Assembly: GCA_947259675.1 (NCBI GenBank)
Contig: CAMYNE010000143.1
Span: forward strand, 1-6,185
Reading direction: 5' to 3'
Origin: an uncultured Pirellulaceae bacterium
Lineage (GTDB): Bacteria; Planctomycetota; Planctomycetia; Pirellulales; Pirellulaceae
DNA: 6,185 bases
Shown here: positions 1 through 4,694 of the stretch, piece after piece
Layout of the letters: the number at the start of each line of letters is the position of its first letter
How positions within the stretch are numbered: position 1 is the first letter of the stretch
Notes under the pieces: generated by a model
Databases searched by the model: none
Told to the model about the DNA's origin: nothing
The model's input: the letters and a program-made list of their open reading frames with translations, nothing else
Made by a program: the position numbers and the translations under genes

Positions 1-2
1 CT

Positions 3-1550
3 TTGCATGCCGCCCAGCGGGCCGACGAATTCGACGCATCGATCCAACGGGCTAAAAAATACATCGATCAGCAGGGTAATATCGATGGTCTTCGAGCGCG
101 ATATGGCCAAGACAAGTCGTTTGCCGTTCCCATTCTGGCCAACTGCGCGATGGCCGGTATTGTTCCCTGGCGAGAGGTCTCGGCCTTGCCGTTTGAAGCT
201 GCTTGCGTGCCGCAACGATTTTACAATTTGATGCAACTGCCCGTGGTGAGCTATGCGATTCCGGCGCTCGTTGCAATTGGACAAGCGAAGTTCGTCAACG
301 ATCCACCGTGGAATCCGCTTCGCAAGACGATTCGCCGCACCGCGATTACGAGAAGTCTCAAAGTCTTGCGAAAGATGCAGCCAACGACGGGCGGATTTCT
401 CGAAGCGGTTCCGTTGACCAGCTTTGTTGCGATGGGGCTGATCAAATCTGGCAACGCCAGTCATCCCGTTGTCAAGGAAGCCATTCGTTTCATCCTCGAT
501 TCATTTCGTAATGAAGAAGCCAGCGTCGATGGACAAGAGCAGGGAAGCTGGCCGATTGATACCAACCTTGCAACTTGGGTGACGACTCTATCCATCAACG
601 CAGTCGCTGGTTGCAACCGTGAGTTCAACCGCTCTCCCCAAGAATGGAGGAGCTGCGTCGAGTGGTTACTCGACTGTCAAAATACCGAGGTCCACCCGTT
701 TACCGGCGCAGCTCCGGGAGGATGGGGCTGGACCGATTTGAGTGGAGCCGTACCTGATGCCGACGATTCGCCTGGAGCGTTACTGGCACTGCATCAGCTC
801 AAAACAAACGTTGATTTTGACGATTCGATAAAACACAGAATTGAAACGGCTGCCAAACAAGGCGTGGATTGGTTGGTCAACTTACAAAACCGGGACAAAG
901 GGTGGCCAACCTTTTGTCGGGGATGGGGAAAATTACCGTTCGATCGGAGTGGATCTGATATTACGGCTCACGCGATCAGGGCTCTTCAAACGTGGCAAAA
1001 CGACTTTGATTCGCCAAAACTTCGCAAGGCGATCGCGACAGGAATGAAGTATTTGGACAAATGCCAACGGGCTGATGGGAGTTGGCTGCCCCTTTGGTTT
1101 GGGAACCAAAACCTTCCAGATGACGTAAATCCCTGTTATGGAACGGCAAAAGTGCTTGCCGCATATCGAGATACGCACTCTTTCGATACCCGTGAAGCAC
1201 AAATTGGTTTAAGATATTTGTGTTACAGCCAGAATCCAGATGGCGGTTGGGGCGGAGGGGCATCGGTCGAATGGAATGATGAACGACTCGGTTCCAGCAG
1301 TATTGAAGAAACGGCATTATGCACGGAACTTTTGCTGGATCATGATCAAGCGGATTCAGTCGCGGCTGCTCAGCACGGTGTTGATTGGCTGCTAACGGCC
1401 GTTGGAACGGGAAATATTAACGTGCCAACGCCGATTGGTTTTTATTTTGCCAAACTCTGGTACCACGAGCGTTTATATCCGCTTGTGTTTGCGACGGCGG
1501 CACTGGCGAAAGCCCATGAGATAAACTCGGCAAATGCCGATCGACAATAA
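3..1550 (+). CDS. Class II terpene cyclase, squalene-hopene-cyclase-like (5' partial)
   Basis: Probable class II (protonation-initiated) terpene cyclase of the squalene-hopene cyclase superfamily; relatives are monotopic membrane enzymes that cyclise squalene or other polyprenyl chains. The frame is open to the left edge, and the first codon (TTG) is not credible as a start. 515 residues are visible. The catalytic DXDD motif is present as DADD (252-255; bases 756-767). It is followed by 260 residues, against about 254 in the Alicyclobacillus enzyme, so roughly 120 N-terminal residues are probably missing. QW-type repeats lie near 283-301, 347-361 and 402-416, with weaker ones near 118-132 and 221-243. 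H323, in a D-I-T-A-H context, matches the histidine that partners the catalytic Asp in squalene-hopene cyclase. VN-x2-YGT (375-381) and the aromatic C-terminus (FYF, WYHERLYP, 480-493) also fit. The LPVVSYAIPALVAIG stretch (79-93) resembles planctomycete members as I remember them. The substrate is not readable: hopene synthesis is possible, but the prenyl synthase downstream suggests another polyprenyl substrate. The stop is TAA. Confidence 0.9.
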   Translation: MHAAQRADEFDASIQRAKKYIDQQGNIDGLRARYGQDKSFAVPILANCAMAGIVPWREVSALPFEAACVPQRFYNLMQLPVVSYAIPALVAIGQAKFVNDPPWNPLRKTIRRTAITRSLKVLRKMQPTTGGFLEAVPLTSFVAMGLIKSGNASHPVVKEAIRFILDSFRNEEASVDGQEQGSWPIDTNLATWVTTLSINAVAGCNREFNRSPQEWRSCVEWLLDCQNTEVHPFTGAAPGGWGWTDLSGAVPDADDSPGALLALHQLKTNVDFDDSIKHRIETAAKQGVDWLVNLQNRDKGWPTFCRGWGKLPFDRSGSDITAHAIRALQTWQNDFDSPKLRKAIATGMKYLDKCQRADGSWLPLWFGNQNLPDDVNPCYGTAKVLAAYRDTHSFDTREAQIGLRYLCYSQNPDGGWGGGASVEWNDERLGSSSIEETALCTELLLDHDQADSVAAAQHGVDWLLTAVGTGNINVPTPIGFYFAKLWYHERLYPLVFATAALAKAHEINSANADRQ

Positions 1551-1552
1551 CG

Positions 1553-1558
1553 AGAGGA
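1553..1558 (+). promoter_or_regulatory. Ribosome binding site fixing the TTG start of the DUF116-prenyl synthase gene
   Basis: AGAGGA lies 7 bases before the TTG at 1566 and just after the TAA of the cyclase. No ATG occurs in this frame until residue 94, so this site decides the start. A second TTG four codons later (1578) is less well spaced. The 15-base gap leaves little room for a separate promoter and supports co-transcription with the cyclase. Confidence 0.75.
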
Positions 1559-1565
1559 CGCAACT

Positions 1566-3446
1566 TTGGCGGTTCCATTGAATACCGAGGCAGACGTGGC
1601 AACGACGGTTGAAACGACAAATGTAAATTCGTCGAAACCCAAACGTCGTTCGCGTCGGCGCAAGACGGCTCATCTCAAACTTGTACCAAAAACGAAACAG
1701 CTGCGTGAAGATTTGCGGCTGAAATGCCGTGAGGTTGCGAGAACGCTTGATCGCAATGTGCCTCCCAACAAAGATCAACTTGAAGCGATCTCAAGAAAGA
1801 TCCTCGCAGATTCCGATCTGCCGGAAGGCTTTGTGGGCTGGATCATGGTGGTCTTGTCGAGTGAATTCTGGACCGAGCAGATTCAGTCGATTCCGCATGA
1901 ACGACGGCTGTTTCTGTTGCCACATTGTTTGAAACACGCGGCGGGTTGCCCTGCTGACTATGACGAATTTGGTTTGGCCTGCAAAACATGCGGGGCTTGC
2001 AGTATCGCTGATTTTAGAGCGACCGCCGAAAAACTGGGCTACAAAGTTCTGGTTGCCGAGGGTTCGCCAATCGTGCTGAAGATTATCGTCAGCGGCCACG
2101 TTGACGCGATCGTTGGCGTCGCTTGCCTGAATGTACTTGAGAAGGCGATCGACAAAATTATGCTCGCCGGAATCCCCTGCATGGCGGTCCCACTGCTTTC
2201 CAGTGATTGCCGTAACACCACGGTCGATGAAGACTGGGTAAACCAGATGATCCAGGTGCCTCACCAGTCGATTCGACAGGAGACTCGCAGCTATATTCAC
2301 TTGCTTCGTAAAGCGGCGAGTCTTTTCGAACCCGAAACGATTGAGCGACTCGTGCCGCGCCGGCGAACCGGCAAATCATTAGCGGAATCCAACGGTCAAG
2401 GGGTTGCCGGGCTCGATCCGATCGCGGCAACCGAAGCGATTGCTTACGACTTTTTGTCGGCTGGGGGCAAACACTCACGTCCGTTCATCACGATGGCAGT
2501 TTACGACGCCGTCAGTGGTGGCGATGCCACATTGGGTAACGGTGCTGCGGCAGTGGATGAATACTCGGACGCGATCCTGCGGACGGCGATGTCGATTGAG
2601 ACGTTTCACAAAGCGTCGCTCGTTCATGATGATATCGAAGACGCCGATCAATTTCGTTATGGTGACGAAACGCTACACAAGAAATACGGCATTCCAACGG
2701 CAATCAACGTCGGCGATTATCTGGTCGGAATGGGATATCGGCTGGTCAGTCGCGATCGAGCGGAATTAGGCGCTGAAACGGCTGTGGATATTCTGGATTA
2801 CCTTGCTGATGCCCATCAGCGTTTGGCAGAAGGGCAGGGGGCTGAGCTGATTTGGCGCGACGCCACCAACAAACAGCTCAAACCCATCGACGCACTGAAG
2901 GTCTACGCTCTTAAAACCGCGCCCGCTTTTGAGGCGGCGTTTTACAGCGGTCTGCGTTTAGCCGGGCCGTGTGAAGAGTATCTGCAGCCCGTCAAAACTT
3001 TCGCCCGCAATCTAGGCGTCGCTTTCCAGATTCTTAACGACCTCAAAGACTGGGACCGCGACGAACATAACAAGCGTTCGGTCGGCGCCGACCTGTTGGG
3101 TGGACGACCAACGGTGCTTTGGGCATTAGCCCTGGAACGGCTGACTGGCAAACTTCGTGGCGAACTACTTGCGCTGGTGGATGAAAAATGTACGATGAAC
3201 GCCGACCGACGAGTGATGCGCGCTCGGCAGCTTTTCTTTGAAGCGGGCGTTTTCGAAAAAGCCTACAAACTAGTCGACAAACACCAGACCAAGGCAGAGG
3301 AAATTGCCGATGAAATCCAACCGGAAGAGCTTCGGCGGTTGATGTATTACCTTGTCGACACCGTGCTTGATCGAACTTGCGAAGTGAAGCCAACGATCGC
3401 CATTACCGATTTGAGTTACGAAGAGGTTCTGCCGATCATTTCTTAG
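1566..3446 (+). CDS. DUF116 / trans-polyprenyl diphosphate synthase fusion protein
   Basis: A 626-residue two-domain protein. Residues 1-45 are a polar, very basic leader (KPKRRSRRRK at 24-33). Residues about 46-245 match DUF116, a family of unknown function, with clustered cysteines C121, C128, C139, C142 and C145 in the order HC-x6-C-x10-C-x2-C-x2-C, suggesting a metal or Fe-S site. Residues about 283-603 are an all-alpha isoprenyl diphosphate synthase, which condenses isopentenyl diphosphate onto an allylic primer using Mg2+. Its marks are GGKHSRP (300-306), first Asp-rich motif DDIED (355-359), R364, the KT pair (450-451) and second motif NDLKD (491-495). Oddities: the second motif begins with Asn, RRG is RYG (364-366), and the usual GKD and GK-T lysines are Ala508 and Arg514. 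A350 at position -5 and the lack of a two-residue insertion in DDIED suggest a C20 or longer product. It probably supplies substrate to the cyclase 15 bases upstream. The fold assignment is firm; chain length and the DUF116 role are inferred. TTG start. Confidence 0.92.
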   Translation: MAVPLNTEADVATTVETTNVNSSKPKRRSRRRKTAHLKLVPKTKQLREDLRLKCREVARTLDRNVPPNKDQLEAISRKILADSDLPEGFVGWIMVVLSSEFWTEQIQSIPHERRLFLLPHCLKHAAGCPADYDEFGLACKTCGACSIADFRATAEKLGYKVLVAEGSPIVLKIIVSGHVDAIVGVACLNVLEKAIDKIMLAGIPCMAVPLLSSDCRNTTVDEDWVNQMIQVPHQSIRQETRSYIHLLRKAASLFEPETIERLVPRRRTGKSLAESNGQGVAGLDPIAATEAIAYDFLSAGGKHSRPFITMAVYDAVSGGDATLGNGAAAVDEYSDAILRTAMSIETFHKASLVHDDIEDADQFRYGDETLHKKYGIPTAINVGDYLVGMGYRLVSRDRAELGAETAVDILDYLADAHQRLAEGQGAELIWRDATNKQLKPIDALKVYALKTAPAFEAAFYSGLRLAGPCEEYLQPVKTFARNLGVAFQILNDLKDWDRDEHNKRSVGADLLGGRPTVLWALALERLTGKLRGELLALVDEKCTMNADRRVMRARQLFFEAGVFEKAYKLVDKHQTKAEEIADEIQPEELRRLMYYLVDTVLDRTCEVKPTIAITDLSYEEVLPIIS

Positions 3447-3502
3447 CCGGCGTAGATGAAAAACAGGTCGGAGAATCAGAAGTCATCCAAAATGAGCTTT
3501 AA

Positions 3503-3516
3503 TCCGCCTCGGCGGA
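3503..3516. repeat. Small GC-rich hairpin after the fusion gene
   Basis: TCCGC and GCGGA form a perfect 5-bp stem around CCTCG's central four bases (loop 3508-3511, closable to 6 bp with a 2-base loop). ATCCG (3502-3506) could instead pair with CGGAT (3518-3522). It lies 57 bases after the stop of the fusion gene. No T-run follows, so it is not a standard intrinsic terminator; it may protect the 3' end of the mRNA or mean nothing. Confidence 0.35.
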
Positions 3517-3575
3517 CCGGATCTCAAACTGGAATAATCGTTGAAAACTCATACAAGCGTCTGAAGTTGGGGCGA

Positions 3576-3608
3576 GAGATTCTTCGCTCGTTCCTTGTTC
3601 AGAATGAC
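3576..3608 (-). repeat. Degenerate copy of a widespread palindromic intergenic repeat
   Basis: Read on the minus strand this begins GTCATTCTGA and ends GAAGAATCTC, the two ends of a short palindromic intergenic repeat that I remember from many unrelated bacterial genomes (roughly GTCATTCTGAGCGAA followed by GCGAAGAATCT). The outer arms ATTCT (3579-3583) and AGAAT (3601-3605) are still perfect inverted repeats. The centre differs from the usual form and is longer. No transposase is nearby. The identification is from memory, not from a search. Confidence 0.5.
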
Positions 3609-3628
3609 TTGGTTTCCCAAGGTCTTTT
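3606..3628 (+). terminator. Hairpin with short T-tract just before the chorismate-lyase-like gene (terminator or attenuator candidate)
   Basis: GACTTGG (3606-3612) pairs with CCAAGGTC (3617-3624) around a TTTC loop, giving 7 bp with G3622 bulged. TTTT (3625-3628) and then GTCTT follow. This has the shape of a weak intrinsic terminator for transcripts coming from the terpenoid genes. The 3' arm also contains AAGG (3619-3622), the only Shine-Dalgarno-like sequence for the TTG at 3632, so folding would hide the ribosome binding site. It overlaps the end of the intergenic repeat. The stem is short and the T-tract broken, so the role is uncertain. Confidence 0.4.
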
Positions 3629-3631
3629 GTC

Positions 3632-4177
3632 TTGAATCACACAAACCCAGCCGATGTTGAGCTTGAACTGCTAATTGGGCTGTTCTTCAGTGAACCAGCC
3701 GAATTAGGGCAATTCGAGGAAGTTGCGTCTGCAGATATGCCGTCTTGCGAACAAGGATTATTGGCACACGATCACCATATGACGGTGACGGTTGAAAAGC
3801 ATCACGGTTCGCCGGTTGATGTTCGTGTCCTGAAAACGTTAGTCGAAGGGGATTCCTATTCAAGAAAAATTCTGCTGACACGTCAATCCGACGGATGTGT
3901 CGTGCAGTTTGGCATCGTGCGTTTGGACTTGAGCTTGCTTGAAGACGAGGTTCGCGCCGAGATTGAAAGTCAAAAAACTCCATTGGGACGAGTTTTGATT
4001 GAGCACAACGTGCTCCGAGAAGTCAAGCTTTTGAAGTTGTACCGGATTACTGCCGATCAGGCGCTGGCGCAGTCGTTCGGCATCAAACCTGGCGAAACGT
4101 GTTACGGTCGAACAGCACTCATCTATTGCAATGGTTTACCTGCTGTCGAGCTTCTGGAAATCGTTGGCAATTGTTGA
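3632..4177 (+). CDS. Chorismate lyase-like protein (UbiC / DUF98 superfamily)
   Basis: A 181-residue soluble protein resembling the chorismate pyruvate-lyase superfamily (UbiC; Rv2949c/DUF98), whose characterised members split chorismate into 4-hydroxybenzoate and pyruvate. Visible features are LLAHDHHMT (43-51), YSRKILLT (77-84), the PLGRVLIEHNVLREV segment (117-131) and YGRTALI...PAVELLEIV (158-178). R79 and E173 fall where UbiC has the chorismate-binding residues R76 and E155; this is a by-eye alignment. No signal peptide or membrane segment is seen. TTG at 3632 is the first start after an in-frame stop at 3605, with a weak AAGG 9 bases upstream. ATG at 3737 is an alternative but would cut the segment before LLAHDHHMT, which looks conserved. 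The gene sits 185 bases after the fusion gene behind a possible terminator, so co-transcription is uncertain. It could make 4-hydroxybenzoate for a prenylated product, or bind another small carboxylate. Family call fairly sure; activity unproven. Confidence 0.72.
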   Translation: MNHTNPADVELELLIGLFFSEPAELGQFEEVASADMPSCEQGLLAHDHHMTVTVEKHHGSPVDVRVLKTLVEGDSYSRKILLTRQSDGCVVQFGIVRLDLSLLEDEVRAEIESQKTPLGRVLIEHNVLREVKLLKLYRITADQALAQSFGIKPGETCYGRTALIYCNGLPAVELLEIVGNC

Positions 4178-4192
4178 ATGATTCTCAGAGGT

Positions 4193-4231
4193 GGTAGGCC
4201 AGAAGAGTTCCTCTTCGGTTCTGGCACTACC
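4193..4231. repeat. Strong 12-bp hairpin downstream of the chorismate-lyase-like gene
   Basis: GGTAGGCCAGAA (4193-4204) pairs with TTCTGGC-A-CTACC (4219-4231), a 12-bp stem interrupted only by a bulged A at 4226. The 14-base loop can fold further, as GAG (4205-4207) pairs with CTC (4211-4213). Alternatively, GAAGAG (4202-4207) pairs with CTCTTC (4211-4216). It starts 15 bases after the stop codon at 4177. No T-run follows, so it may be a transcript-end stabiliser, a Rho-linked or bidirectional terminator, or a remnant of a small palindromic element. Confidence 0.65.
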
Positions 4232-4297
4232 GAGTCTACTGGGCTACGTTGCTGGAACGGCACTAAGCTTTTTCTGGCTTCCGATTTTTCGTTATTT

Positions 4298-4312
4298 CGC
4301 GAAAGATTCGCG
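4298..4312. repeat. Inverted repeat CGCGAA-AGA-TTCGCG, operator candidate
   Basis: Perfect 6-bp inverted arms around a 3-base spacer, overlapping the 10-base palindrome TTTCGCGAAA (4295-4304). It lies about 145 bases upstream of the DUF3311-like gene. The symmetry would suit a dimeric regulator, but no regulator gene is in the window and no promoter could be placed beside it. It could be chance. Confidence 0.25.
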
Positions 4313-4457
4313 CTGCCGAATTCATCCGGTTTTTCCAAAGTTAAATGGGGTCGGGGCTCTGGCATACCAGTCTTCTTGTATATCTAGTTAATCCTGAAGT
4401 CCTCGTCTAAACTGTCACACGAATCGGTGGTCGAAAAACGTAATCGAAAGCTAATCA

Positions 4458-4694
4458 ATGAAAACTGTGATCTGGTTGATGGTGTTGATTCTGGCGATCA
4501 TTCATCAGGATTTTTGGAACTGGAACAGTGAAACGCTGGTGTTTGGATTCATGCCAATCGGGCTGTTTTATCATGCGTGTCTGTCACTCGCAGCCGGGGT
4601 CGTCTGGTTTTTGGCGTGTCATTTTGCCTGGCCCGCAGATGCTGACGATTACGTGACCGACAATGTCGCTTCCAACGAGGAGGCAAAATCGTGA
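4458..4694 (+). CDS. Small DUF3311-like membrane protein, symporter partner
   Basis: A 78-residue integral membrane protein with two predicted helices (about 3-16 and 34-57) joined by a short polar segment with HQDFWNWN (16-23), then a hydrophilic acidic tail (59-78). The PIGLFYH motif (33-39) at the start of the second helix, the size and the position directly before a sodium:solute symporter match DUF3311 proteins, which accompany such symporters in the same way as YhdT accompanies PanF. They are thought to be small accessory subunits or assembly factors; no activity is established for this one. ATG start with a weak upstream GAAAG (4446-4450). The TGA stop overlaps the GTG start of the symporter by 4 bases, and the symporter's strong ribosome binding site lies inside this gene's last codons, so expression of the two is tied together. 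The sequence is too short for a certain family call. Confidence 0.7.
   Translation: MKTVIWLMVLILAIIHQDFWNWNSETLVFGFMPIGLFYHACLSLAAGVVWFLACHFAWPADADDYVTDNVASNEEAKS
4677..4683 (+). promoter_or_regulatory. Strong ribosome binding site for the symporter, inside the upstream gene
   Basis: GAGGAGG lies 7 bases before the GTG at 4691. It is the strongest Shine-Dalgarno sequence among the starts in this window. It favours GTG 4691 over ATG 4703, which would be 19 bases away. Its place within the last codons of the DUF3311-like gene indicates translational coupling. Confidence 0.8.

Larger units (their letters stand above)
4178..4457. other. 280-base intergenic stretch without a convincing gene
   Basis: This gap holds a strong hairpin at its left end, a small inverted repeat near the middle and a G-rich stretch, AAATGGGGTCGGGG, at 4344-4357. 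Two short overlapping frames of 66-69 codons cross it (4178-4387 and 4191-4391). Neither has a recognisable motif or a good ribosome binding site, and both run through the hairpin, so I do not call them. A promoter for the transport genes must lie here or further upstream, but I could not pick a convincing -35/-10 pair. Confidence 0.5.

Noticed and set aside
3..5. TTG at the left edge as the true start of the cyclase
   Set aside because: The distance from DXDD to the N-terminus would be about 120 residues shorter than in squalene-hopene cyclases, and the frame is still open at the edge; the gene is simply cut.
1791..2300. 169-codon minus-strand frame inside the DUF116 region
   Set aside because: Antisense to the conserved cysteine-rich coding sequence, with no recognisable domain or ribosome binding site.
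2463..3374. Calling the synthase domain a farnesyl diphosphate synthase (ispA)
   Set aside because: The first Asp-rich motif lacks the two-residue insertion typical of bacterial farnesyl synthases, and position -5 is Ala rather than an aromatic residue.
3503..3516. Intrinsic terminator for the fusion gene
   Set aside because: The hairpin is followed by ACCGGATCTC rather than a T-run, so I list it only as a small hairpin.
3541..3546. TTGAAA as a -35 box for the chorismate-lyase-like gene
   Set aside because: No acceptable -10 sequence is found 16-18 bases downstream, so no promoter is called.
3737..3739. ATG as the start of the chorismate-lyase-like gene
   Set aside because: It would remove the segment just before LLAHDHHMT that seems to belong to the family, and it has no better ribosome binding site; kept only as an alternative.
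4178..4391. Two overlapping short + strand frames (4178-4387 and 4191-4391), the first beginning directly after the stop of the chorismate-lyase-like gene
   Set aside because: No recognisable motif and no usable ribosome binding site. The 12-bp hairpin runs through the start of both, and the translations look like random composition.
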